From NCBI RefSeq assembly GCF_016583575.1, contig NZ_NRRG01000025.1, positions 1 to 64,000 of the forward strand: a stretch of DNA of 64,000 nucleotides, in the 5' to 3' direction. Both the position numbers and the translations under genes were made by a program. The stretch comes from Thiocystis violacea (GTDB lineage: Bacteria > Pseudomonadota > Gammaproteobacteria > Chromatiales > Chromatiaceae). The notes below the pieces were generated by a model. The model saw nothing but the letters and a program-made list of their open reading frames with translations, did no database searches and was not told where the DNA came from. This document shows positions 54,116 through 62,934 of the stretch, one piece after another (positions within the stretch are counted from its first letter, which is position 1; each line of letters begins with the position of its first letter).

Positions 54116-55000
54116 TCAAGGCCCCTTCGCCCCTCCGGCGCGCCATTCCAGCCGCCAGCCGGTCGGCCCTCGCCCCTTGGATTCCATACCGAACCCATCG
54201 ATGGCGAGAAGGCTCGCGAGCCGCGGTAGCCATTGGCCGAGCCGCTCCTCGAATTGCCAGGGCGGGTTCACCAGGGCCAGGCCCGAACCATACATGCCGA
54301 ACTCGTCCGACTGTGGCCGCACCACCAGTTCGGCCACCAGCAGCCGGGGGGCGATGCGCGACAAACGCTTGAGCAGAAGCTCGGCCTGATCGCGTTGCAC
54401 GGCCAGACGCGGATACCAGATGGCGTAGACCCCGGTTGGCCAGCGCGCATGCGCCACTTCGAGACAGCTCGCGACCTGGGCGTAATCGGTCTTGACCTCA
54501 TAGGGCGGATCGATCAGGACCAGCCCGCGGGGCGGTTTAGGGGGCAGCAGCGCCGCCAGTCCCTCGAAACCGTCGCGATAGTGGATGTGGATCCGGGGAT
54601 CCGCGTTCAATTGGGCACGCAGGGTCGCCACTTCCGCCTTGTGCAACTCCATCAGGATCAGTCGGTCATCGGCTCGCAAGGCGTGACGCGCGATCCAGGG
54701 GGAGCCCGGATAGCGCGCGAGTCCGCCATTGGGATTCAGATCCGAGATCGCCTCGAAATAGCCGGACAGCTCCGGAAACTCATCCCGTCGCGGCCAGAGC
54801 CGCGCGATCCCATCGGCCGATTCGCCGGTCTTGCCGGCCTGCTCCCCGTCCAGGTCATAGACCCCGGCACCGGCGTGAGACTCCACATAGACCAGTGGCT
54901 TGGGCTTGGTCATGAGTGCCTCGAACAAGAGCGTCAGAACCCCATGCTTGAGGACGTCCGCGTGATTCCCGGCATGGAAGCCGTGGAGATAACTCAACAT
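54116..55000 (-). CDS. rlmJ: 23S rRNA (adenine2030-N6)-methyltransferase
   Basis: This 294-residue protein starts MLSYLHGFHAGNHADVLKH, the RlmJ hallmark, with YVESHAGAGVYDL as the SAM site and the catalytic LIDPPYEVKTDY. It methylates A2030 of 23S rRNA. It is convergent with yhbY. Confidence 0.95.
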   Translation of the reverse strand: MLSYLHGFHAGNHADVLKHGVLTLLFEALMTKPKPLVYVESHAGAGVYDLDGEQAGKTGESADGIARLWPRRDEFPELSGYFEAISDLNPNGGLARYPGSPWIARHALRADDRLILMELHKAEVATLRAQLNADPRIHIHYRDGFEGLAALLPPKPPRGLVLIDPPYEVKTDYAQVASCLEVAHARWPTGVYAIWYPRLAVQRDQAELLLKRLSRIAPRLLVAELVVRPQSDEFGMYGSGLALVNPPWQFEERLGQWLPRLASLLAIDGFGMESKGRGPTGWRLEWRAGGAKGP

Positions 55001-55382
55001 GTCGCGTCATCCAGGGTTAGTCTCGATCGGGCGGCGAGCATAGCCGGTGACCGCGCCGGATAGGTATCTCTCTTTACTCTATCCGCAAGACTCAGCGACG
55101 CGCGGGAGTCGCTGCTCAACCCTCTCGACCGGGGAGGGGTAAAACCCCCGCCTTTGGGCGGAAGCTTTAGGGCCTGTCATCAATGGTGGCTCCGATGCCA
55201 GCGGGGGCGAATGGATTGGCCGTGTTGTTGGTGGCGCGGATGTCGGGGCGAATGAATTTTCCCCTACAACCCAGCATTTCAATGGACCGCGTGCCTCATG
55301 AACGGCAGCCACCCAGCCGAGGCTGGGTGGCCACCGTCAGACCAACCGCGCCGGCAAGGCACCCGACGCGACCGAGATCGCC
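55001..55382. other. Intergenic stretch with hairpins, no gene seen
   Basis: It holds a CCCCGCCTTTGGGCGG-type hairpin at about 55145-55162 and a perfect hairpin CCACCCAGCC GA GGCTGGGTGG at 55309-55330. No T-tract follows either. No coding frame or RNA gene is recognised. Confidence 0.45.
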
Positions 55383-56165
55383 TCAGCGGGACGGCGCATA
55401 GCCCGGGGCATAACCCGGTCCATAGGCTGGGTAGCCATAGGGGCCGACCATCGGCGCCGATTCCCTCATGCGCTCCCAGTATTGACGCATGCGCGCGTCC
55501 GCTTCCCGGCGCATCTCCTCGTAGCGAGCCACCATCTGGGAACGCTGATCCTCCATGGACTCCCAATCGCTCGGCATCGGCGCCGAGGGACCCGGCTCGA
55601 CGGCGGCCGCGCTCGGAGAAGGCGCGGGCGATTGCGGCGGCATCGCCGTCGCGACCTGGCTTTCAGCCCGAGGCGTCGCCGGAGTGGTTTGCGAAACGGC
55701 GGGCTGGGATGGGGTCGCGACCGCCGGAGCCGGAGCGGCCTCCACGACCGGCTTCTGGGTCGCGGCCGCCGTGTAGGTGGCCGGCGCATGCGTGGGCGTG
55801 GGCTTGACCGCCTCGACCGCTTCCTCTTTTTCCTTGATCAGGGACTTGGCGAAGACCGCCGACTCGGCCTCGCTGACCGGCTTGGGAGCGACAGCCTTGG
55901 GCGCCTCTTCCTCGGTCTTGGCCGCCACCTCGCCGGCCTCCTCCCCGGCGGGCTCGACGAACTTGGATAAACCCGGTATCGACGAGAGCGGAACCGGACT
56001 CAATTTAGCGATGGACTCCAGAAGCGCGCCCGCGGACGTGCTGCCGTCTTCCCGATCGACCGAACTGAGATAGACATAACCGAAGGCGATGACAGCCGAC
56101 CATAGGACGAGCTTCGGCAACCAGCCGCGAGACGGACGAGACGAGGATTTTTCAGAGCTAGCCAT
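55383..56165 (-). CDS. Pro/Ala-rich membrane-anchored protein of unknown function
   Basis: This 260-residue protein has a short cytoplasmic N-terminus, one membrane anchor (LPKLVLWSAVIAFGYVYLSS) and a long Pro/Ala/Glu-rich periplasmic linker. A helical Met/Arg/Glu region (MEDQRSQMVARYEEMRREAD) follows and the end is Gly/Tyr/Pro-rich (YGYPAYGPGYAPGY). The tail is reminiscent of Gly/Tyr-rich surface or sulfur-globule proteins, but composition alone does not prove a relation. No family is recognised. Confidence 0.7.
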   Translation of the reverse strand: MASSEKSSSRPSRGWLPKLVLWSAVIAFGYVYLSSVDREDGSTSAGALLESIAKLSPVPLSSIPGLSKFVEPAGEEAGEVAAKTEEEAPKAVAPKPVSEAESAVFAKSLIKEKEEAVEAVKPTPTHAPATYTAAATQKPVVEAAPAPAVATPSQPAVSQTTPATPRAESQVATAMPPQSPAPSPSAAAVEPGPSAPMPSDWESMEDQRSQMVARYEEMRREADARMRQYWERMRESAPMVGPYGYPAYGPGYAPGYAPSR

Positions 56166-56242
56166 TGTTCATTACCCCTGCAAGCATGCAGATTTTCTAT
56201 ATCGTTCAACCGTTTCTATAAAGCATCGAGTCGAATTCCGAC

Positions 56243-56992
56243 TCAGGCCGCCCGGTTCTCGGCCGCCACGGCCGTCAGGACCGCCATTACCGGCTCGACA
56301 CTCGACACAAGATTCTCCTCGATCTCCTTCATGGTTATGATGCGGCCACTCTTACCGGCGGCCCAATTGACGACGAAGGCCAGGCTGGCGTAGCAGAGCC
56401 CCAACTCGCGCGCGAGGCTCGCCTCGGGCATCCCGGTCATACCAACCATGTCGCAACCATCGCGTTCGTAGCGCAGAATCTCCGCGCGCGTCTCGAGTCG
56501 CGGCCCCTGAGTCGCGCCGTAGGTTCCCCCGACGACCACCGACCGCCCCAAGCGGGCGCAGGCGGCGATCAAGGCTCGGCGCAGATCCTCGCAGTAAGGC
56601 TCGGTCAGATCGATATGCCCGACGGTGCCCGACACCCCATCGTGAAGGGTATGCTCCCTTCCGTGTGTGTAATCGATGATCTGATCCGGAACCGCCAGCA
56701 CCCGCGGACCATAGGCCGGCGTGATCCCGCCAACCGCAGCCAGGGCGACGACCCGCTCGGCCTGGCTGGCGCGCAACGCCCACAGATTCGCCCGATAGTT
56801 GATGCCATGTGGAGGGAGATGGTGCGACGGTCCATGGCGCGGGAGAAAAAGCACCTCCCGATCCCCGAGTCGACCACGCGCCACCGGAGCCGAGGTCTCG
56901 CCATAGGGTGTTTCGACTGGCCTGGAATCAATCACGGACAAGGATGGCAGACTCGCGAATCCCGAGCCGCCAATGATCGCGAGAAGACCCAT
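56243..56992 (-). CDS. S-methyl-5'-thioinosine phosphorylase (MTAP/PNP family)
   Basis: It has 249 residues from the ATG at 56992 (MGLLAIIGGSGFASLP). FLPRHGPSHHLPPHGINYRA and the substrate loop VGMTGMPEASLARELGL define the MTAP family. The DYTHGREHTLHDG segment and the nearby hypoxanthine phosphoribosyltransferase favour methylthioinosine over methylthioadenosine as substrate, as known for the Pseudomonas homologue. It would release hypoxanthine and methylthioribose-1-phosphate. Confidence 0.85.
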   Translation of the reverse strand: MGLLAIIGGSGFASLPSLSVIDSRPVETPYGETSAPVARGRLGDREVLFLPRHGPSHHLPPHGINYRANLWALRASQAERVVALAAVGGITPAYGPRVLAVPDQIIDYTHGREHTLHDGVSGTVGHIDLTEPYCEDLRRALIAACARLGRSVVVGGTYGATQGPRLETRAEILRYERDGCDMVGMTGMPEASLARELGLCYASLAFVVNWAAGKSGRIITMKEIEENLVSSVEPVMAVLTAVAAENRAA

Positions 56993-57096
56993 GCGTCCAC
57001 CACAAACGCTAAAGGTCGAAAGTTTACCGGAGAGCGGCTCGGAAACCAAACCGGCGCCTCGGGCGCCGGTCAGACATCAGCGGGGAAAAGCTTGAC

Positions 57097-57552
57097 TCAG
57101 TGGCGTGAGGACGCGGGATCTTCCTTGAAGAGACCTATCTCCAAAAGCTTTGGAAACAGAACCTGCTCCTCACGATCGATCCGCTGCGCGACCATGTCGA
57201 AGACCTCATGGGTCTCGGCGAGAAATTCATCGGTAAAATTGAAGTCGCAGTTCTTGAGCCAGCGCTTGTGGTAGTCATCGAAGACCCGGCGCAGCGGCTT
57301 TTGGCCGCTGATGAATCCCCAGGCGATCGATTTCACCCTCGGATCCTCGTGGATCAGCAAATTCGGATAGATGCCGCGATCCTCTTCTGCGAGATGCTCG
57401 CGGACCTTGGTACCAAGGCCGCACAGCAGTTCGTAGGCGGTCTTGGCGTTGGGTCGGATCCTCAGGAGATCGGGTCTCAGGATCGACCTCAAATCGTCGA
57501 TCATCTGCCGTAGTTCGGCATGGGAATTACGGTAGGTTTCCAGGGTCGGCAT
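57097..57552 (-). CDS. Hemerythrin HHE-domain protein
   Basis: It has 151 residues from the ATG at 57552. Metal-ligand candidates are in NSHAELRQMI, REHLAEEDRGIYPNL, DDYHKRW and ETHEVFDMV, giving the His/Glu pattern of a four-helix HHE bundle. It probably binds a di-iron centre for oxygen or NO sensing or storage. It separates the phosphorylase gene from hpt and nagZ. Confidence 0.85.
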   Translation of the reverse strand: MPTLETYRNSHAELRQMIDDLRSILRPDLLRIRPNAKTAYELLCGLGTKVREHLAEEDRGIYPNLLIHEDPRVKSIAWGFISGQKPLRRVFDDYHKRWLKNCDFNFTDEFLAETHEVFDMVAQRIDREEQVLFPKLLEIGLFKEDPASSRH

Positions 57553-57764
57553 GCACCATCCTCCTAAAAGCGCGCACGAGTCAGGCACTCGTCAGGCCCG
57601 GTCGTGTCTCGATAGTGACGAGCCGAAAGCGCCCCTCGCTTTAGGGGAAGCCCGTTCCGGCACAAGTTCGGCGAACTTTGGACGATGTATAACAAAAGCC
57701 CTGGATAGTCAAAAAGCCTTTAATTATATTGGTATTTTGGCAAATACAGGAACAGGGTTCGGAG

Positions 57765-58316
57765 TCAGGCATCCACGTCGGCGACGGCGTAGAGACCGGG
57801 CGCGTTGCGGAAATAATTCTTGTAGTCGAGTCCGTAACCATAGAGGTAACGATCCGGAACCTGGATGCCGATGACATCCACGCCGCAGGCGTGCGCGCGC
57901 CGCTTCTCGACCAGTACGGCCGAGGTCAGGCTGGCGGCCCCATCCTCGCGACAGGCCCGCATCACCTGGTCCAGGGTGATGCCCTCGTCGAGGACGTCAT
58001 CGAGCACCAGCACATGCTCGCCCCGGATCGCCTCCGAGGGACGATGACGCCAGGCGATCTCCCCGCCACGGGTGGCGCCCTGGTAACGACTGGCATGGAT
58101 GTAGTCCAGCCGAAGCGGAAAATTCAGTCGCGGCAGCAAGAGACCGGCGACGATGACCGCGCCCGTCATCAGGCACAGCACGAGCGGATCCTTGTCGGCC
58201 AGACGCTCGGTCAGCGCCTCCGCCATGCGGTCGAGCGCCGCCTCGATGTCCTCGGTCGTGGCCAGGCATTCGGCGCGGCTTGCGACGGCCGCGTAGGTCC
58301 GTGAATCGAGTTTCAT
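57765..58316 (-). CDS. Hypoxanthine-guanine phosphoribosyltransferase
   Basis: This 183-residue protein has the PRPP-binding motif VLVLDDVLDEGITLDQV and a C-terminal GLDYKNYFRNAPGLYAV. It converts hypoxanthine to IMP. The start overlaps the nagZ stop (ATGA). It takes the product of the neighbouring phosphorylase, so together they form a salvage route from methylthioinosine to IMP. Confidence 0.9.
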   Translation of the reverse strand: MKLDSRTYAAVASRAECLATTEDIEAALDRMAEALTERLADKDPLVLCLMTGAVIVAGLLLPRLNFPLRLDYIHASRYQGATRGGEIAWRHRPSEAIRGEHVLVLDDVLDEGITLDQVMRACREDGAASLTSAVLVEKRRAHACGVDVIGIQVPDRYLYGYGLDYKNYFRNAPGLYAVADVDA

Positions 58317-59389
58317 CCGGCTTTCTCCGGATCGGTGGGATCGCCGAGCGCCAGCTCAAGCGTGTCATGCGCCTCGAGCTCCGCGACATAACGCAGGGCG
58401 CGCGACCAGTCGGGAAGTTCATGCAGTCTCGGGCGCTCGGTCCGTCTGCGACCGTGCATGCGCAGCAGCCTCAGCGTGGCCGCAGGATCGCGATGGTCCG
58501 CGAAGGCCTCGAGGATCCGGATCGCGGCCGGACGGTTATTGCAGATCAACAGCATGTCGCACCCCGCCTCGGAGGCGGCGCGCGCGCGTTCGGGATGATC
58601 GCCGCCGGCATCGGCCGCGCCCATGTTGAGGTCATCGCTGAAAATGACACCCTGGAAACCCAGCCGACCGCGCAGGACATCCTTGAGCCAAACGGGAGAA
58701 AACCCGGCCGGGCGATGATCGACGCGCGGGTAGACCACATGCGCCGGCATCACGGCCTCCAGGCCGTGATCGATGAGATGGCGGAAGGGAATCAGGTCTT
58801 CCAGTTCCAGATCGACATAAGGCCGCCCGTCGGTCGGCAATTCGGCGTGGGAGTCCGCCGACACGCCGCCATGACCGGGGAAATGTTTACCGACGACCGA
58901 CATCCCGGCGCGCCTCGAACCCTCGGCCCAACTCGAGGCCAGGTCGCAAATGGTCCGCGTGTCGGCACCGAAGCCGCGATCGCCGATCACCTGACTGATG
59001 CCACGATCCAGGTCCAGGACGGGGGCGAAGCTGAAATCCACGCCCACGGCGCGCAGTTCGGCCGCCATCAGCCAGGCCACGGACTCGCACGCCTGGCGCG
59101 CGCGCGCGGGTTTGGACTGGTAGAGCCGCCCGAAGCGCCCGGCCGGAGGCAGGCGGGTGAAGCCCTGGCGGAAACGTTGCACGCGCCCCCCCTCCTGATC
59201 GACGCCGATCAGCAGACGCGGCTCGCGCAGCGCGTGAATCGCCGCCGTGAGTTCGGTCAGTTGCTCCGGCGAAACGTAGTTGCGTGAGAAGAGGATGACC
59301 CCGCCGACGGCGGGATGACGCAGCAGATCGCGGTCCTCGGCGTCGAGCGCGGTGCCGGCGAGATCGAGCATCACGGGTCCGAGTGACAT
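58313..59389 (-). CDS. nagZ: Beta-N-acetylhexosaminidase
   Basis: It has 358 residues from the ATG at 59389 (MSLGPVMLDLAGTALDAED). The GH3 motifs GVDQEGGRVQRFRQGFTRLP, VVGKHFPGHGGVSADSHAEL and FQGVIFSDDLNMGAAD (nucleophile Asp) are clear. NagZ removes GlcNAc from cell-wall muropeptides in the cytoplasm for recycling. It is the first gene of a nagZ-hpt operon. Confidence 0.95.
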   Translation of the reverse strand: MSLGPVMLDLAGTALDAEDRDLLRHPAVGGVILFSRNYVSPEQLTELTAAIHALREPRLLIGVDQEGGRVQRFRQGFTRLPPAGRFGRLYQSKPARARQACESVAWLMAAELRAVGVDFSFAPVLDLDRGISQVIGDRGFGADTRTICDLASSWAEGSRRAGMSVVGKHFPGHGGVSADSHAELPTDGRPYVDLELEDLIPFRHLIDHGLEAVMPAHVVYPRVDHRPAGFSPVWLKDVLRGRLGFQGVIFSDDLNMGAADAGGDHPERARAASEAGCDMLLICNNRPAAIRILEAFADHRDPAATLRLLRMHGRRRTERPRLHELPDWSRALRYVAELEAHDTLELALGDPTDPEKAG

Positions 59390-59544
59390 GCTAATCCTGG
59401 ATCGAGTGGGCGATGCGAGCGTGGGGCCTGACTGTTCCATCGGAACCGTCGGGCTGGGTTATCTTATCCGGACCCTGTTGTAGCACAGCCGAACGCCGAG
59501 AGGCGAGCCCTCGGCCCATCGGACCGCCCTGATGAAACGCCGGC

Positions 59545-60354
59545 TCAAGGCCGGCGAGCGCGCCTGTCGAGGCGATCGCGCAAGGCGTCGCCGAGCCGAT
59601 TGACCGAGAGCACGACCATCAGGATCGCCAACCCCGGCGCCAGGACCAGATGCGGCGCGACCAGGAGATAGGTGACGCCATCGCGTACCATGTTGCCCCA
59701 GGAGGCCTCGGGGGGTTGCACCCCGAGGCCGAGAAAGGAGAGACCGGCCTCCGCGACCACCGCGCCGGCGACACCGAAGGTCGCCTCGATCAGCAGCGGC
59801 GCCTGGGCCAGGGGGATGAGATGCCGGATCAGGATCGTCCAGCCGCCACGGCCGAGCGCGCGGGCGGCGGTCACATGGTCGCGCCGGACGAGCGAGAGGA
59901 TCTGCGCCCGCGCGAGTCGCGCGTATCCCACCCATCCGACCGCGACCAGCGCGAGGATGATGTTATCGACACCTGGCCCCATGATCCCGGCCAGGGCGAT
60001 CGCGAGCAGGATGCCGGGAAAGGCCATGAAGAGATCGATCACGCGGACCAGGACGAGATCGAGCCAGCCGCCGGCGAACCCCGAGACCGCACCGATCAGG
60101 GTGCCGATCAGGGCGCTGATCGCGACCACGCCGACACCCACGACAAAGGAGACGCGAGCGCCCGCCAGCACGCGGTCGAGCACCGGGCGCCCGAGATCGT
60201 CGCGCCCCAGAAGACCCCCTGGACCGGGTGGCGCCAGGAGGCGCGTCAAATCGACCTCGTCGGGTGACAAGCCCGACCAGGACGCCAGCAGCGCGGCCGC
60301 GACCCAGGCCATCAGGAACGCGAACGCGATTCGTGAAGTCCAATCCAAGCGCAA
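59545..60354 (-). CDS. ABC transporter permease, DppC/OppC type
   Basis: This 269-residue protein with about six membrane segments has GRDDLGRPVLDRVLAGARVS, the usual start of DppC-type permeases, and the EAA loop ARALGRGGWTILIRHLIP. It would be half of a peptide or nickel-type importer channel. No other subunit lies on either side, so it is an orphan here. It starts with TTG at 60354; the ribosome site is weak. Confidence 0.88.
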   Translation of the reverse strand: MRLDWTSRIAFAFLMAWVAAALLASWSGLSPDEVDLTRLLAPPGPGGLLGRDDLGRPVLDRVLAGARVSFVVGVGVVAISALIGTLIGAVSGFAGGWLDLVLVRVIDLFMAFPGILLAIALAGIMGPGVDNIILALVAVGWVGYARLARAQILSLVRRDHVTAARALGRGGWTILIRHLIPLAQAPLLIEATFGVAGAVVAEAGLSFLGLGVQPPEASWGNMVRDGVTYLLVAPHLVLAPGLAILMVVLSVNRLGDALRDRLDRRARRP

Positions 60355-60497
60355 ACCTGATAAGCTCCCGACGACACCAAGTCGTAACGAACCGCCCCGT
60401 TGGATTTACAGCCCCCGACCCGATCTAGCCACTTAAGCGTCGTGGTACGACGACACACCACGCATGGCGTACCCGGTCAACGAGGACAGCCCCGAGA

Positions 60498-62414
60498 ATG
60501 AATGCCAAGAACCTGAACATCCTACTCTGGATCGCCGTCACCTTCTGGCTCGTGATGATGTTGAACAGTCTGACATCATCCGACCAGATCGAGGCTCGCA
60601 ATCTGAGCTACAGCCAGTTCCTTCAGGAACTCTCCGACGGCTCGGTTAGGGAAGTCACCATTCAGGACGAGACCATCAAAGGTGTTCGCAGCGACGACTC
60701 GCGCTTTGAAACCTATGACCCGGGCGATCCCGGTCTGGTGGGCGATCTGCTGAAGAACAACGTCGTCATCCGCGCCAAGCCCCCGGAGACGCCCAGCCTC
60801 TTCATGCAACTGGTCGCCGCTTGGCTGCCCTTCCTGCTGCTCGCGGGCATCTGGATCTGGTTCATGCGGCGCGGTTCCGGCGGTGGCGCCGGCGGCATCT
60901 TCAACTTCGGCAAAAGCCGGGCACGGCAGCACGCCGAGGGCGAGGTCCGCGTGACCCTGCGCGACGTCGCCGGTGTCGACGAGGCCAAGGAGGAGGTCGG
61001 CGAACTGGTCGATTTCCTGCGCAACCCGCAGAAATTCTCCAGCCTGGGCGGACGCATCCCGCGCGGCGTGCTCATGGTCGGCCCCCCCGGCACGGGTAAG
61101 ACACTGATCGCCCGCGCGATCGCCGGCGAGGCCAAGGTGCCCTTCTTCAGCATCTCGGGTTCGGACTTCGTGGAGATGTTCGTCGGCGTCGGCGCCTCGC
61201 GGGTGCGCGATCTGTTCGAACAGGCCAAGAAGAGCGCGCCCTGCATCATCTTCATCGACGAGATCGACGCGGTCGGCCGCAAGCGCGGCGCGGGCATCGG
61301 CGGCGGCCACGACGAGCGCGAGCAGACGCTCAATCAGCTCTTGGTCGAGATGGACGGCTTCGCCGGCAACGAGGGCATCATCGTGATCGCGGCGACCAAC
61401 CGCGCCGACGTCCTGGATCCGGCCCTGCTGCGCCCCGGCCGTTTCGACCGCCAGGTCGTCGTCGGGCTGCCGGATCTGGCCGGCCGCGCGGCCATCCTCG
61501 AGGTCCACATGCGCAAGGTGCCCATCGCCGATGACGTGGTGGCCCGCACCATCGCGCGCGGCACGCCCGGATTCTCGGGCGCCGACCTCGCCAACCTGGT
61601 CAACGAGGCCGCCCTCTTCGCCGCCCGCGCCGGCCACACCGAGGTATCGATGGCCATGTTCGAGAAGGCCAAGGACAAGATCATGATGGGCGCGGAACGG
61701 CGCAGCATCGTGATGTCCGAGTCCGAGAAGAAGCTCACCGCCTATCACGAGGCCGGACACGCCATCGTCGGCCGTCTGGTTCCCGAGCACGACCCGGTCC
61801 ATAAGATCAGCATCATCCCGCGTGGGCGCGCGCTGGGCGTCACCATGTTCCTCCCGGAACGCGACCGCTACAGCATGAGCAAGCGTCAACTGGAGAGCCA
61901 GATCTCCAGTCTCTTCGGCGGACGGCTGGCCGAGGAGATGATCTTCGGACCCGAGCAGGTCACCACCGGCGCCTCCAACGACATCGAGCGCGCGACCGAT
62001 ATCGCCCGCAGCATGGTGACCCGCTTCGGCCTGTCCGATGTCATGGGGCCGCTGGCCTACGCCGAGGACGAGGGCGAGGTCTTCCTCGGCCGCTCGGTGA
62101 CCCAGCAGCGTCAGGTCTCGCCCGAGACCGCGCAGGCTATCGACAAGGAGGTGCGCGCCATCATCGACCGCAACTATCAGCGCTCCAAGCAACTGCTCGA
62201 CGAGAACATGAACAAGCTGCATACCATGGCCGAGGCGCTGCTCACCTTCGAGACCATCGGGCGGGATCAGATCGACGACATCATGGAAGGCCGCCCGATG
62301 CGCGAGCCCGAGGACGATCGCGGCGGATCGACCCCGAAGGCGGGAGACGGAAACGACGCGCCCCACGGAGGAGCGGCGCGCAAACAGCCACCGCTTCCGA
62401 TCGGCGGGGTCTGA
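60498..62414 (+). CDS. ftsH: ATP-dependent zinc metalloprotease FtsH
   Basis: This 638-residue protein has two N-terminal membrane segments around a periplasmic domain, then an AAA domain with [31 protein letters not shown] and the second region of homology [10 protein letters not shown] zinc protease domain has [11 protein letters not shown] (HExxH). It degrades misfolded membrane proteins and short-lived cytoplasmic regulators. The Pro/Gly-rich tail is normal. A terminator follows. Confidence 0.97.
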   Translation: MNAKNLNILLWIAVTFWLVMMLNSLTSSDQIEARNLSYSQFLQELSDGSVREVTIQDETIKGVRSDDSRFETYDPGDPGLVGDLLKNNVVIRAKPPETPSLFMQLVAAWLPFLLLAGIWIWFMRRGSGGGAGGIFNFGKSRARQHAEGEVRVTLRDVAGVDEAKEEVGELVDFLRNPQKFSSLGGRIPRGVLMVGPPGTGKTLIARAIAGEAKVPFFSISGSDFVEMFVGVGASRVRDLFEQAKKSAPCIIFIDEIDAVGRKRGAGIGGGHDEREQTLNQLLVEMDGFAGNEGIIVIAATNRADVLDPALLRPGRFDRQVVVGLPDLAGRAAILEVHMRKVPIADDVVARTIARGTPGFSGADLANLVNEAALFAARAGHTEVSMAMFEKAKDKIMMGAERRSIVMSESEKKLTAYHEAGHAIVGRLVPEHDPVHKISIIPRGRALGVTMFLPERDRYSMSKRQLESQISSLFGGRLAEEMIFGPEQVTTGASNDIERATDIARSMVTRFGLSDVMGPLAYAEDEGEVFLGRSVTQQRQVSPETAQAIDKEVRAIIDRNYQRSKQLLDENMNKLHTMAEALLTFETIGRDQIDDIMEGRPMREPEDDRGGSTPKAGDGNDAPHGGAARKQPPLPIGGV

Positions 62415-62450
62415 GCCGGGAACCAGGACCGACCGTTCCGGCCGGACACC

Positions 62451-62485
62451 AAAAAGCCTCCACGAGCGATCGCGGAGGATTTTTC
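62451..62485 (+). terminator. Terminator after ftsH
   Basis: AAAAAGCCTCC ... GGAGGATTTTT forms a stem with a 12-nt loop and a T-run. The A-run before the stem makes it able to work in both directions. Confidence 0.8.
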
Positions 62486-62524
62486 ATGCCTTGAAGATTC
62501 AGGGCCATCCAGTGGCCCGAGGAT

Positions 62525-62764
62525 TCAGGAGGCCTTGCGATAGGAGTGATGAACGGCCTCGTCACGATAATGGACGTCGGTCCAGCAACGCGGCATGGAC
62601 TCATCCGACGTGAAGACCAGATCGGTCTTCTCGAAGCGCTCCGGCTCCTGGATCTCCTCGCCGGCATGGTAGCGACCGATGATGCTCGCATGCATGGGGT
62701 TGAACAGATCCGCCTGGCTCAGAACCTCGACCAGTTTTTCGCTCGCGCGGTGTTTGAGAAACAT
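62525..62764 (-). CDS. Small conserved-looking protein, 79 residues
   Basis: It starts MFLKHRASEKLVEVLSQADL and contains RYHAGEEIQEPERFEKTDLV and PRCWTDVHYR. The ATG at 62764 is preceded by AAGAGGAGGG, a strong ribosome site. No family name is certain. It is transcribed toward the ftsH terminator. Confidence 0.7.
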   Translation of the reverse strand: MFLKHRASEKLVEVLSQADLFNPMHASIIGRYHAGEEIQEPERFEKTDLVFTSDESMPRCWTDVHYRDEAVHHSYRKAS

Positions 62765-62934
62765 GGCTTGCCCTCCTCTTTGGACGTCTCAGCCTTCAAT
62801 TTCCAGTATGGCACCTGGTTGCCGCCCGGCAAGCGGATAGGGCATCCGCCATTCGCTTCCGCAACCTCAACTTCTCACGGCACCAAGGGCATAGACCCGG
62901 CGGGCTTTGGATCCGTATACAGGAGCAGGCTTCC

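Noticed and set aside
55383-56165. A sulfur globule protein
   Set aside because: The Gly/Tyr/Pro-rich tail is suggestive, but the protein has an inner-membrane anchor and a long charged linker, unlike known small secreted globule proteins.
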